In this document: one piece after another, positions 32,201 through 41,330 of the stretch
Layout: the number at the start of each line of letters is the position of its first letter
Numbering within the stretch: the stretch's first letter is position 1
Origin: Erythrocercus mccallii
Taxonomy: Eukaryota > Chordata > Aves > Passeriformes > Dicruridae
Direction: 5' to 3'
Assembly (NCBI GenBank): GCA_013397435.1
Contig: VZRG01002059.1
Span: 62,001-126,000, forward strand
DNA: 64,000 nt
The notes under the pieces: model-generated
What the model was told of the DNA's origin: nothing
Databases searched by the model: none
What the model saw: only the letters and a program-made list of their open reading frames with translations
Translations under genes and position numbers: made by a program

Positions 32201-35200
32201 TGCCACCTGCAGACCAGATGCAGGCACTCGAAATCTCCCAGGAATGCAGCTCGCCTTTCTGCCCAGCAGTGCTGTGGAGAATAAATCTGCATACATTGTT
32301 TTCTAGGATTTATTGCCCGGCCCACTGCAAGGACGAGCCGTCGTACTGGGCACCGGTGTTTGGCACCAACGTTTACGCGGATGTGAGTACAAACCTTGCC
32401 CTGCCTGTCGTGGCAGTCCTGTCCCAGAGCTGGGCTCCCACCGGGGTTTAGGGGAGAAATTCACACTCTCTCGTGGTTATTCCGTGTGGGGATGGGCAAA
32501 TGGGGCTGAAAGATGGGGTCAGCAGGCTTGGGGAGCCCTTCTGCTCCCCAGCGCTGGTTTGTTCGGAAGGACTTGGATGTCCACTGGGTTTGGTGAGCCC
32601 TTCTGCTCTCCAGCACTGACTCCTTCCTAGGGATTTGGTCATGTCCCCTAACCTTCCCAAGCCTTTGGGCTCCAGCTGGGAAATCATGGTTGCTGCGCTT
32701 GTTTACCTGTGTAAAGCATTTGGGGATTTACAGATGAGCACCAAAGGGTTTTTATTCCATCCTATCACACTATGGAGTCGACAGAAAAAGGCCTCTCTCC
32801 CCTCTCCTCCCCTTTCTGGGAGATGAACGGTTTCTGAGCAGCCAGGACAGAGCTCAGAGCAGTGGAAAGAAAGTGTGTGAGCTGGTTTTATGGGTTTGTT
32901 TTTCTGAGCTCTGCTCACGGGGATGAGCAGAGACTTGATGCTAAAACGAGGCAGAGTCATTTTCTTGAAATCTCTTAACATTAGGCCTCTAAAAACTGGG
33001 TCTCAATGTTTTTCCGTTTGCGGGTGCCTGGTTATTTTGGGTTTTTTTTCCTCATTTTCTTTATTCCATCGGGACTGTGTTCAGGAATGCCACTGCCCTG
33101 TAGCCTGTCATGGCTTTTGAGAGCCTGGGGGAAGCAGTCAGAAGATTGTGGACCCCCAGCTTTGGGTCACTCTGGAGCTTTGCAGACTGCTGAGAAAATC
33201 CATCCTGCAGGAACCACACAGTAATTTGGAGAAGTAATTTTGAACGCAATTAAAAAAAAATACGAACCCACACTATTTTTAATTTTGCCCAAGACCAATT
33301 GTTTTCGAAGGCAGAGCTGCACAAACAGGTTATCCTGCAGTAGCTCACAGGCAAATCCAGGGAGCAGCTGCCTCCCTGCAGTACCTGCCTCCTGCATGCT
33401 CCCACCTGCAGGAAATGGGAAATAGTTTTCTCTTTTTTACAGAGGACAAACCTCCCTCAGATCAGCCCCACACAGGGCCTGTGATTACAAAGGAATTAGG
33501 TGAGGAGCAGCATCCCAGGCTGGCATTGCACTGACGCAGAAGGATTAGTGTCCTTTAATGAACCCATTTCCTACCGTCCCTCCTGGGTATTGTTTCATAA
33601 ACGGGGGCATGCATGAATGGTGGCTTGGGAGAAAAACAAAAAGCAATAATAATAACAAAAAAGTATTTGGCCACTTCCTCCAGGGTTTGGTTAACCTTTT
33701 TTTTTGGACTATTGTGCTAGCAGGGTGATGTAGGGGTGCCAGGAAAGCGTTGAGGTTGGCATGAGGTTGGTGGTGAAGCAGGTGAAACCAGCTGGGACAA
33801 AGAATTTGAGGTGACTCTGAATGGAGCTGCAAAGGGAGAGGTGAGGATGCTGGGAATGCTCAGAATGGGAGGTCAAAAAGAGAAATAACCACACCACACA
33901 AGGAGATAATGGCAAAGCTTTTCCCAGGGGGAAAGGCCTATGCAGGATACTGGGAATTAACCCAAGCCCACTGCTGAGGAATAATTAAAGCAGGTAATGA
34001 GCTGGATGAGACAAGTACTGGGAGGGCTTTGGGAAGTCAACTTCACATCTAGTGTGGCACCTTCGTGGCCCTGGGGGCACTTGGGCTCCAACTGAGTCTT
34101 CTTAAATAAGCTGTCTATAACAAAATTAAGCACTTAGCCCTATTGCCAGTCTGTGTTTTGCTTTAAAAAGCAATTCAGGGATTTGTTCACTGGGAAATTA
34201 GTAAGATTCAGTCCTGGAATAGGGACATAGAGGAGACTTGAATTTTGGGGTAAATTAATAAAATGCAAGAAATATGCAATGGTGAAAGTGGACAGGCCTG
34301 GTTCTGGGATGATCACAGAACCATGGAATGGTTTGGGTTGGAAGGGACTTCAAAGCTCATCCAGTTCCACCCCCTGCCATGGGCAGGGACACTTTCCATG
34401 GACCAGATTGCTCCAAACCCTGTCCAACCTGGCCCTGATGCTGGAGCTGTGGGAACAGCCAGGGATCTTTATGAAGGTTGTAAAAGAGCTTTTGAGCTCC
34501 ATGAGACTCTGTCATTTGTCACTCTGCCTGGCTCCTGGTGTGACACAATCCTGCAGGGGAAACCCATCCCCATCCCTGCCCAGGAGCCCTGTGGAGCCAG
34601 GAAAGAGAACGACTTCCCCGCTTTTGAGATAAGGTTTTTTCCACAGTTGTGCAGTGATTGCTTGGAGGAGGATGGATGGATGGATGGATGGAGGGATGGA
34701 TGGCCTGCACAGAGGCAGGAGTTTGTCACCAGAACAAACCGAGTTAGGAGTCAGCTCTCAGGAGATATTAATGATTAAACCAGTCACACTAGTGAGGAAA
34801 TTCTGGGTGATTAAGCTCATAGTCAGAGAACATCGTTAGTGACCCATTATAAAGTGTGTGGTCATTTTATGGTGTGTGCCCCAGGGCTCATTTCATCAGG
34901 AATTGGTCTCAGAGCATCCCGAGGGGCTTCACCATGGAAAACTGTTCTATTGTCCATACTGCTGTACTCCTGAAGCTGGAAGGGAAGGCCTTTTTCTTGT
35001 AATATCTCATCTTCTGCAATCATTTCATCAAAGCACAGCCTGGCCTGGGACATGAGAGGGCTGTAATCCAACGGAGTGATAAGGGGAGGTATGGGGTGAG
35101 TCTGTTGGTCAAAGCTTTGAGTCAGCGGCGGAACAGCAAGTCCTGGAAAAAAAAAAAAAACAGGAATGCTTTGAAAAGAACATTGTTCAGGATGTCTCCC

Positions 35201-38031
35201 AGTGGAGAGTGTTGCAAATTGATCCAGGAGAGTTTAATTTTACGAGCCAGTTTTAGATTTATAGATTTCCCACCACATATTAGGGGAAATTCACTGCATA
35301 TCTTCCAAACGCAGCATTCCCTTGCTCCCTTGACCATATATAGAAGCAAAATACCAAACTGGCACGCAAAACTCTGAGGGCTGCCAAGAGATAGGCCATC
35401 CAAAGTGATAAATATATAGGGGGCAAGGCAAAGCTGCCATATATGGCTCTGAGAGGGAGGCAGCATGGGCCGTGTTGTACCTATGCAATGGGAACAGTTG
35501 CACTTGGCAGTGGTTTTGTGGTACTTGGATTTTTAGCAATCAGGGCATTTCTGGGCTTGGGATTTTCACCTGCTGCAGTTCTCTGTGCAAAGCTGGTTTT
35601 TTTCCTTTCTGTTCTTCCAGCTTTCTGTATGTAAACCCTGCAGAGAGCTGATGGCCAAGATTGCACTATCCCCCAGCCTTGCTTTTGCTCCCTTTTCCTG
35701 GATGCTTTGGGGGCTTAGTCATCAGTTGTTACTGGTTTGTGCTCCTCCAGCTCTTCTGACTCTGCACATCTGGGATGTGCAACAGAGAAACTTCAGTCTT
35801 TGCAGAACTGTAATCTCCCTCCACATTTGGTGCTGCTTTACAGGGTACTGCCCATCCAAAAACTACACCAGTCAATGGGGGCAGCCCTTCTGTCTTTCCT
35901 GGAAAGAAGGATGTGAACTGTCCTAGATGATTGATGGTCATTTACCTTAATTCAGGAGAAGCATTTCCTTTTCAAGCAGCTGTCTGAATAACCTTTGCTG
36001 AGGTCAGTAGCAGAGCTTCACCTCAGAGGTTTCTCTGGTGTAGTGCCAAGAGACACTGGCTGGAAAGTTGTCCTCAATTCAGTCTTGGCCCTGGATAAGA
36101 TGAAGAAATGTGGGTTTAGACTGGACATTGGAAAGGAATTGTTCCCTGCGAGGGTGGAGAGGTCCTGGCACAGGTACCCAGAGCAGCTGTGGCTGCCCCT
36201 GGATCCCTGGAAATGTCCAAGGCCAGATTGGACAGGCTTGAAGCACCCTGGGACAGTAGAAGATGTTCCTACCCATGGCAGGGGTGGCACTGGATGAGGT
36301 TTAAGGTCCTTTCCAACCCAAACCATCCCATGATTCTATCATGATCTCAAAGGTGCAGCTCCACCTCAGACTGATGGAAAATCTGCTTGTCCTCTGTGGT
36401 GATGGTGGATCTCCTTTCACCCAGGGATTATGACATACCTGCCAGATACAGGCCCTAGTTTGTCCAAAAGAGCAACAAAATAGTTCCATAACTGTTTCTT
36501 TTTCTATTCCCTGTTTTTCTTGGTGCTTACGGAATTGATAATTCTTCGTATATAAAATATAGACAGTGCAAAAGTCAAAGCAATTAAATCTTTTTCAGAG
36601 CTCCAGTATCTGCAAAACTGCAGTGCACGCAGGGGTGATTTCAGATGAGAGAGGCGGCTTTGTGGACGTGATGCCTGTGGAAAAGAAGAAAACCTACGTT
36701 GGCTCCTTAAAGAACGGCGTCCAGTCAGAGAGGTGAGCTTTCTTCCCTTTGCACTTTCCTCTTCTTTTCCACAGCGGGTTCAGCTGCCTGTGAAAGTCAG
36801 CAGGTATCAGCTCGACAGGCTGTGAGCTCCCAGTGTCACTGTGAGTTGTGACAGCCAAACAAATGGAGCGTGGTGTCCTGCTCTCAGCTTCCTCCAGCCA
36901 GGAGCTGCATTCAGGCTGCTGTGAAGGGTGGGGGATGCTGTTAAGCCTTGTTAGATTTCGTTACAGCACAGGTCCAGGTGAATGCGTTTTGCTGTGTGTT
37001 TAACACATCAGGAGATGAGCACAGGTCTTTTCAGTTCTCAGCCCAGGTCATGATTTGGGTTTTGTGATTTGGATTTTCATCCAGTTCTGGGGTGTGGGAT
37101 TCATTTGCATTTGTTGATTCATGTCCTCTATTCTCTTTCAAAGACGCATGAGTAAATTAACCTCTTGAGACATGATCAAACACTTGCTGAACATGAATTT
37201 TCCACCTTTGTAGGTTTTTTTTTGTAGTTTCTCTTGGGCCAGGCATGCTGGTTTCAGTGACCAATTGCACATCTGTGCTTCCAAAATCCTGCACCTCCTT
37301 ATGATCACAACAATCCAGTCACAGCTCATCCAGTCCTTTCTAATTTGAGACTTCACTTTCAATATTATGTATTTTTTTCAGATATTGGTGTGATGGCACT
37401 GATTTCTCAGGGTTATCTTTGCAGGTATAAAATTTCCCACACTTCGGGGGGTTTCATCACTGCCAGCTCTGTCTGCTCTGTGCACTTCTTCTTTTATAAA
37501 AGACCATAAGAAATTCTGGGGACTCCTCTGCAGACTGAAAATTAATATCCATATTTATTGTCATTTAACGTGAGCTGATCTGGCCATTCCCACTGCCAGC
37601 ACTAGGAGCCAAGCCAGACAGGCCCTGGGAACCTGCCAGCCTCTTTGACAACTGATTTTTTAGGAAAACATATTCCTCTTTCTGCCTGAATCTCTGCACA
37701 AGGGAGCACAGTGTTCCTTGGATAAGAGCTGGGGCTGTAAGAGAGTTCCTTGTCTTCCAGCTCCTTTTCTTGGCATTAGCAGTGCAGATTTGGATTGAAA
37801 ACACAAACAAAAGGTGAAACCATGGATTTGTGCCCCTTCTTTTTCATCCTTTATCTTTCCCCTGCTCCTGGTAGGAAAAAGATGGGAGAAATTCCGAGTT
37901 GCCTGTTTGGGTTCTGCAGTGTCTTCATTTGCTTCATTCCATGTTTGTTTTCTTTTCCTCTTTCCTTTGTCTCCAGCCTGAAGAATCCTTCAGACGGGAA
38001 CGCTTTCCGAATCTTTGCTGTGAAGCAGTAA
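16980..38031 (+). CDS. CRISPLD2: CRISPLD2, cysteine-rich secretory protein LCCL domain-containing 2 (complete, 14 coding exons)
   Basis: This is a secreted glycoprotein of the CAP superfamily linked to lung, palate and mesenchyme development and to lipopolysaccharide binding. Joining the fourteen coding exons gives 503 residues with every junction GT-AG and in frame (human is about 497 from memory). In order it has a hydrophobic signal peptide (about 1-23), a short propeptide-like region with RPKR at 47-50, and a CAP domain (about 56-208) with HNKLR (64-68), His102, Gln113, Glu135, His162, the CAP1 motif THYTQIVWATTN and the CAP2 motif YLVCNYSPKGN. A Cys-rich hinge (about 209-237), a charged, Pro/Lys-rich linker (238-290) and two LCCL domains (about 291-385 and 391-495) follow. 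N28-S-S is a possible glycosylation site. The start at 16980 gives the signal peptide and follows an acceptor. CRISPLD1 is the alternative paralogue, but USP10 as neighbour and the C-terminus AFRIFAVKQ favour CRISPLD2. Confidence 0.97.
17395..17562 (-). mobile_element. Old, diverged CR1-type LINE fragment, antisense
   Basis: The order tttggttggaaggggctg, then gagtccatcctctgc, then gcatctccagtgatggcaat, then cagcctgcctcagcaggttc resembles the reverse complement of an older CR1 subfamily tail. It is much more diverged than the copies at 24424 and 36105. Confidence 0.6.
18550..18655 (+). promoter_or_regulatory. CRISPLD2: CpG-rich spot in CRISPLD2 intron 2
   Basis: The core at 18601-18655 has a dozen or more CpGs in 55 bp, including gcggccgcgg and ctcgcggcgcgg, in an otherwise AT-leaning intron. 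This suggests an unmethylated regulatory element. No promoter motif or exon was identified. Confidence 0.4.
22204..22257 (+). repeat. Two-copy 27-bp tandem duplication
   Basis: gttcttgaggtcttcccatg is repeated 27 bases later as gttcttgaggtcttcccacg. The two units differ at only a few positions. It is intronic. Confidence 0.9.
22529..22647 (+). CDS. CRISPLD2: CRISPLD2 coding exon 2 (exon 3): CAP domain
   Basis: Phase 0 in, phase 2 out (AG|G, Arg121). It begins TWDEELERSAHAWAQQCIWD and then HGPSDLIRSIGQNLAVHWG. It carries CAP-cavity His102. Gln113 occupies the GENL position where many CAP proteins have Glu. Confidence 0.97.
24424..24654 (-). mobile_element. CR1-type LINE 3' end, antisense
   Basis: A well preserved reverse-complement CR1 tail: gggttggaagggacctcaaa, then ccctgccatggcagggacac, then ctgtccaacctggccttgga, then ctccctgggaacgattcc-like sequence and atcccatctaaccc. 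It is 5' truncated and intronic. Confidence 0.92.
24660..24775 (+). repeat. A/T-rich low-complexity tract before exon 4
   Basis: Runs of A and T with tatgtattttatgtatt-type repeats adjoin the CR1 and lie about 50 bp upstream of the splice acceptor. Length differences between individuals are likely here. Confidence 0.85.
24824..24956 (+). CDS. CRISPLD2: CRISPLD2 coding exon 3 (exon 4): CAP domain
   Basis: Phase 2 in, phase 0 out. It begins YRSPAFHVQSWYDEVKDYTF and continues through ECNPWCPDRC to MCTHYTQ. It supplies CAP-cavity Glu135 and His162 and a cluster of five Cys that form disulphides in the CAP fold. Confidence 0.97.
25048..25163 (+). CDS. CRISPLD2: CRISPLD2 coding exon 4 (exon 5): CAP1/CAP2 motifs
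   Basis: It follows a 91-bp intron (24957-25047). Phase 0 in, phase 2 out (AA|G, Lys204). It begins IVWATTNRIGCAVNVC and ends NAVYLVCNYSPK, so the CAP1 signature is split across this intron and the CAP2 signature across the next. Confidence 0.97.
25164..26488 (+). other. CRISPLD2: CRISPLD2 intron 5
   Basis: This 1.3 kb intron has no repeat family. The AT-rich stretch at about 25510-25740 keeps scattered CpGs and TAAT-type motifs and looks like candidate conserved non-coding sequence. That impression cannot be tested without an alignment. Confidence 0.7.
26489..26589 (+). CDS. CRISPLD2: CRISPLD2 coding exon 5 (exon 6): end of CAP and Cys-rich hinge
   Basis: Phase 2 in, phase 1 out. It encodes GNWIGEAPYKTGRPCSQCPP and then SYGGSCQNNLCYK, the Cys-rich hinge that follows the CAP domain. 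Confidence 0.97.
26590..27732 (+). other. CRISPLD2: CRISPLD2 intron 6
   Basis: This 1.1 kb intron contains only unique, moderately GC-rich sequence. The open frames on both strands show no recognisable similarity. Confidence 0.85.
27733..27891 (+). CDS. CRISPLD2: CRISPLD2 coding exon 6 (exon 7): inter-domain linker
   Basis: Phase 1 in and phase 1 out, encoding residues 238-290. It is acidic at first (DETNEVEIPQ) and then basic and Pro-rich (KPSKTIKPKKITPESYM), with no Cys, as expected for a flexible linker. It is the part least like the human protein as I recall it. The donor is atga|gtaaga. Confidence 0.95.
   Translation: MSVMRIPSSLRQMRPTRWRSRRWRSRSRCSSTFQKTNPAKPSSPRKSPQNPT
27892..28587 (+). 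other. CRISPLD2: CRISPLD2 intron 7
   Basis: This 0.7 kb intron is unique sequence with two attaattaaaag-like motifs (28209 and 28298 areas) and a T-rich acceptor tract. No exon or repeat is seen. Confidence 0.85.
28588..28648 (+). CDS. CRISPLD2: CRISPLD2 coding exon 7 (exon 8): LCCL-1 start
   Basis: Phase 1 in, phase 2 out. It begins with the split Thr codon then QVITCETKMRDKCRGSTCN. It is the first exon of the four-exon LCCL-1 cassette and corresponds to exon 12 in LCCL-2. Confidence 0.96.
28649..29337 (+). other. CRISPLD2: CRISPLD2 intron 8
   Basis: This 0.7 kb AT-rich intron has an aaataaatattt-rich patch at about 28690-28770 and a tatatat run before the acceptor. No exon is seen. Confidence 0.85.
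29338..29404 (+). CDS. CRISPLD2: CRISPLD2 coding exon 8 (exon 9): LCCL-1
   Basis: Phase 2 in, phase 0 out. It encodes (R)YLCPAGCLYSKGKIFGTLFY then ES. The YLCPAGC and FGTLFYES motifs align with IYCPAHC and FGTNVYAD of exon 13. Confidence 0.97.
29405..30382 (+). other. CRISPLD2: CRISPLD2 intron 9
   Basis: This 1.0 kb AT-rich intron is unique sequence with no exon or repeat seen. Confidence 0.85.
30383..30513 (+). CDS. CRISPLD2: CRISPLD2 coding exon 9 (exon 10): LCCL-1 core
   Basis: Phase 0 in, phase 2 out. It begins SSSICRAAIHYGILDNKGG and ends TRNGVESF. It contains the LCCL signature SSICxAAIHxG, paralogous to exon 14. Confidence 0.97.
30664..30707 (+). CDS. CRISPLD2: CRISPLD2 coding exon 10 (exon 11): LCCL-1 end
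   Basis: A 44-bp exon after a 150-bp intron, phase 2 in and phase 1 out. It encodes KSKPSNAFMVSKVT, ending LCCL-1. It is too short to find without homology, but frame and splice sites fit exactly. Confidence 0.95.
30708..31586 (+). other. CRISPLD2: CRISPLD2 intron 11
   Basis: This 0.9 kb intron is unique sequence with no supported exon or repeat. Confidence 0.85.
31587..31659 (+). CDS. CRISPLD2: CRISPLD2 coding exon 11 (exon 12): LCCL-2 start
   Basis: Phase 1 in, phase 2 out. It encodes (T)QTLDCYTTVAELCHFKK then PASHCPR. Like exon 8, it opens with a split Thr codon followed by Gln. Confidence 0.97.
31660..32306 (+). other. CRISPLD2: CRISPLD2 intron 12
   Basis: This 0.65 kb intron is unique sequence with no feature beyond its splice sites (gtaaca donor, ttttctag acceptor). 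Confidence 0.85.
32307..32382 (+). CDS. CRISPLD2: CRISPLD2 coding exon 12 (exon 13): LCCL-2
   Basis: Phase 2 in, phase 0 out. It encodes (R)IYCPAHCKDEPSYWAPVFG then TNVYAD. It is highly conserved and aligns with exon 9 of LCCL-1. Confidence 0.97.
32528..32646 (+). repeat. Imperfect two-copy tandem duplication, period about 62 bp
   Basis: agcccttctgctccccagcg at 32534 recurs at 32596 as agcccttctgctctccagca, and the unit ends gatgtcc and catgtcc match. The copies have diverged. Confidence 0.75.
34311..34437 (-). mobile_element. CR1-type LINE 3' end, antisense
   Basis: This is a reverse-complement CR1 tail beginning with a gatcacagaaccatgg terminal motif, then gggttggaagggacttcaaa, ctgccatgggcagggacact and ccctgtccaacctggccctg. 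It is truncated after about 130 bp. Confidence 0.9.
34670..34703 (+). repeat. (GGAT)n microsatellite
   Basis: Five GGAT units, an interruption (ggag), then ggatggatgg. The repeat is intronic and likely length-variable. Confidence 0.95.
35334..35446 (+). promoter_or_regulatory. CArG-box pair (candidate SRF-bound enhancer) in intron 13
   Basis: A perfect CArG box, CCATATATGG, lies at 35437-35446 and a one-mismatch copy, CCATATATAG, at 35334-35343. The sequence between and around them looks unique. SRF drives mesenchymal and smooth-muscle genes, which fits where CRISPLD2 is expressed. Function is inferred from motif only. Confidence 0.35.
36105..36345 (+). mobile_element. CR1-type LINE 3' end, sense orientation
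   Basis: An uninterrupted CR1 tail: ttagactggacattgg, tgttccctgcgagggtgg, cccagagcagctgtggctg, aatgtccaaggccagattgg, ggtcctttccaacccaaacc, and the terminal atgattctatcatgat repeat. It ends about 250 bp before coding exon 13. Confidence 0.93.
36599..36732 (+). CDS. CRISPLD2: CRISPLD2 coding exon 13 (exon 14): LCCL-2 core
   Basis: Phase 0 in, phase 2 out. It begins SSSICKTAVHAGVISDERGG and ends KKTYVGSLKNGVQSES (last codon split). It is paralogous to exon 10. Confidence 0.97.
36733..37976 (+). other. CRISPLD2: CRISPLD2 intron 14
   Basis: This 1.2 kb intron is unique sequence ending in a T-rich acceptor (ttgtctccag). An open frame starting at 37795 reads into the last exon but begins in the intron. 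Confidence 0.85.
37977..38031 (+). CDS. CRISPLD2: CRISPLD2 terminal coding exon (exon 15)
   Basis: Phase 2 in. It encodes (S)LKNPSDGNAFRIFAVKQ and stop TAA at 38029-38031. This matches the conserved CRISPLD2 C-terminus and aligns with exon 11 of LCCL-1. Confidence 0.97.
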
Positions 38032-41000
38032 ACCCCCAGGGAAGGTGCAGGTTTCTTTGGGAGAGCTCTCTGTTGATCTCCAGAGACACCAGAGCTCCTC
38101 TGAACGGCATCAGCTCTGTCCAAACCCTCCTTGCCGACCTCCTTCAGGGAATTCCAAAAGAAAAGGGGGAAAAAAAAACCAAAAACCCAAGAAAAGACCC
38201 CAGGTTCTGACTCAGCTGTTGGCATCTCATCGCACCCGTGCAGCGTTGTATCTTTTTGTCTCGTGTTTTTTTTTGTTTCTCTAGGGGCATTCAGCGACCA
38301 TAAACTGTGCTAAGTTTCATTTGACCAGAGGTGTTGCTACACAGAACGGCGGTGGCTCCGCGTGCAGCAGATTCAGGGATCTCAGCCAGGGCCTGGATGG
38401 TTTTTAGGGTGTGAAGTTTCTCCTGGGATGGGTGTGAGGACGAGCAGACCCAGGAGTGAGCGGCTGTCCAGGCACTGGACACTTTGAAATGAGAAGCTCA
38501 TTGAAAGATTGCATAGTCTGGGGAGAGGATGGGCTTTGACAGAGTGCTTTTGTGTATGTTGGATGGTTTTTCTGTGCAAAAGAGGATAAAAAGTGGTGTT
38601 TTCCCACCGAGGTGGGCGTGCAGCAGCACTGTTGCGTGAGGCTGCTGGGTGCCTCGAATGATGGGGTTTAGGGATGTTCTTGGCGGCCAAAATTGAGGTT
38701 TTGTGGGCCTGGAGCAGAGTGTAAAATGGTGGCAGAGATCCTCACTGCAGAAAATGAGGCCACCAAGTAATCCAAAGAGCAGGTTTAGTGTTTGCTGGTC
38801 AAACACTTCCAGGTATTTTGCAAGTCTGGCAACCTCTGAGCGGTCAGAGAATGGGGGCTCCTGTGCTGGCACATCTCATCCTATACTCCACGCCATAACT
38901 TCAGTTAAATGCAGCGTATTGGTTTATACAGCAGTGCTGGTTGTTTTATAGTAGTTAGGTAGTGATAAAATTAATCTTATTTCTGCTAGGAATGGTTGCA
39001 TCTGTAGGAAGCAGGTTCACTTTCCCTTTGTGAAGCTCCTTGTGGTGTGTGCAGTTCTGAGACTTTAAAGGTGCAGCATAAATTGGAATAGATTGATTTT
39101 TCCTGCCCAATTTGTGAAGCCAACTTCAATCCCCACCTTCAGTGCAAATGTTGTACCCGTGAGCATTTGGTATCCAGCATGGTGGGTTTTGCAAAACTCA
39201 TTAAGGTGTTGTAATGATGTTATTCCATATTTTGATATTTTTGTCTCGACGTACACACAAATGCATTTCCAAGCCAAAAGAAGGGCTCAGCATGAGTTGG
39301 TTTTTTAAGGCAGAAGAATATTCTCTGCTGCATATTGAAAATGGATTTTTATGATTGGTCTAAGCACAAATCTGGTGGGTTTTTGATACACACGCATCCA
39401 ATGACTTAATCAGTCATGAGAAGACAAAGTCCACAGTGGCTCTTCAGTTCTTGTAAATGCTCAGTCCTTCTGCTCAATAACTGAATTTTAAAATTGGATA
39501 ACAAATGGGAAAAGTATTTCCCTCTATTTGGCAGATGTTTCACAGCTGCTCTTATGCCCAGAACATGTTTGGTTTAATCTAGACAGATATAAGAGCCATC
39601 TCTTCAAGCTCTTTCAAAACACAGACCAAAAGCATTTATATGATTAAATGCTTCTTTAATTCTGTAAACACCATGAAATCAGCAAGGGAATGACATTTAA
39701 ATGACATTTATCACTCAGTTTGTCCCACTATTAGGATTTATTTCTCCATAAAATCTGAATTTGGAAAGAAACCTTTTGTAAAACCTGAAATTGGAGCTGC
39801 TTTGCACCGTCTCCAAAAATACTGCACAGGAAAGCTACTTTTGGGGTGGATAGAGAGAAGTGACTCTTCGTGTCATCTTTGTTTATGTAGAGTTGTGGTC
39901 CAAGGTGTACAGTATTGACTTGAGATAGGAAAACTGAACTATTTCTTTTTCTGACTAAGTAAATTGATGTTAAAAACAGCTGGAACGTATGCTAGGAAAG
40001 CTGCTGGTTGGGAGCATTGGAGATGTTGGCAGTGAGGAAAAGCTTCCCCGTTTCTGCCCCCTGTGAAGCCTTGGGGTGTGCACGGTCTGGTTCAAGCCCA
40101 CCCAACACTGCAGCAAGAATCTGGGACACCCTGGGCCAAACGGGCTGGGAATTTAAATTGGAGAGAGAGAGGGGTGCAGTCAGGTTCATGGGGACTGCGG
40201 GAGCACATAAAACACCTCGAGTCTAGTGTAGGATCCATGAAAATTGTGGGTGGAAGGCGATGGAAAGGAACGCGAGGGCTCTTGGGGTAAAAACCAGGGG
40301 ATTACTGTGAGCACATAAAAATCCAAACAGCTGGGAATGTACCTAGGTGATGGAAAGGGGACAGGGGAAGGGTTATTATTGCAACAGAAATATCCTAAAA
40401 TGCTTAATTCAAGTTACAATTGCGTATTTTTATCTTCAGCCAACTGGTTTGGATTTTTAGAAACCGATGTTAATTTAAGTCTGTATCTGTTTATTTTTGT
40501 ATTTGTTGTACAAAAGAGAAATTGTGACTTTGCTACACAAATATTTTTCGAGGTCCTGGGTGCTATTAATTTAAACATACCTCCACCTGAATTAGGGGCG
40601 ATCAGGTCCTCCGAGGCAGTCATGACCTATCGATGACTTGCAATCCTGTGTGCTAGCTATTCATACATAGGTGGGACAGTACCAGTTTTCAGCCAAATAT
40701 TGACAGATTTTATTTCTGATACCATGACACTTCTCAGCCTGCTATATTTCAGTGCAGCTTAAAGATGCCTCACGTCTGTATCTCACCAGGCCTGCTCCTC
40801 CTCAGCCCCAGCTCAGCACACCTTGTAGGCACCTGAAGCATCCAGGTGCAGCCAAAGCTGATGCTGCCTGGTTGCTCTTTTCCAATAATTTGGCATTTGG
40901 AGGCAATGGCGTGGTCATTGCAGAACGTCTGGCTCAGCCAAACCTCCAGGAAACATAACCAGAGTGAAATCCAGAGCCTGTGCTGGTAGAGCCTTGGCTC

Positions 41001-41330
41001 CACTCATTCCTTCTTTGTAAGACTTTCAGCCAACAGCTGGTTGAGGAGGCTCCAGTTGGTCACTTGTGCAGCCTAAATATTTAGGGCCAGTTCATAGAGT
41101 TGCTTTCCTTTTTTTTTTTTTTTTCTATGAAAAATGGTGTATTTTACTTCCTATGTATAAAAGTTACTTGTAAATTTCTGTTTGCCTTTGCATGTTTTCC
41201 AAGGGGCTGTGGTTGTTTATAATTTTTTTTGTTCTAAATACAGAATGTAAAATATCTTTTCCTCCCTAGCCTTCCATTTTCTTTTGATTTCTGAATTATT
41301 TGTGAAATAAAACCTTCCTGGAATGAATGC
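38032..41330 (+). other. CRISPLD2: CRISPLD2 3' UTR
   Basis: About 3.3 kb of non-coding, largely unique sequence follows the TAA and leads to a poly(A) signal at 41306. The right half is AT-rich with several ATTTA-type motifs and T runs. No earlier AATAAA of comparable quality was noticed. A long 3' UTR is usual for this gene; the extent is inferred from the hexamer. Confidence 0.7.
41306..41311 (+). promoter_or_regulatory. CRISPLD2: CRISPLD2 poly(A) signal
   Basis: AATAAA is followed about 25-35 bases later by T/G-rich ttgtcttt, suitable for cleavage at about 41330. Confidence 0.7.

Larger units (their letters stand above)
32383..36598 (+). other. CRISPLD2: CRISPLD2 intron 13
   Basis: This 4.2 kb intron holds an imperfect 62-bp tandem duplication (32528-32646), an antisense CR1 (34311-34437), a GGAT microsatellite (34670-34703), a CArG-box region (35334-35446) and a sense CR1 (36105-36345). 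No exon was found. Confidence 0.85.
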
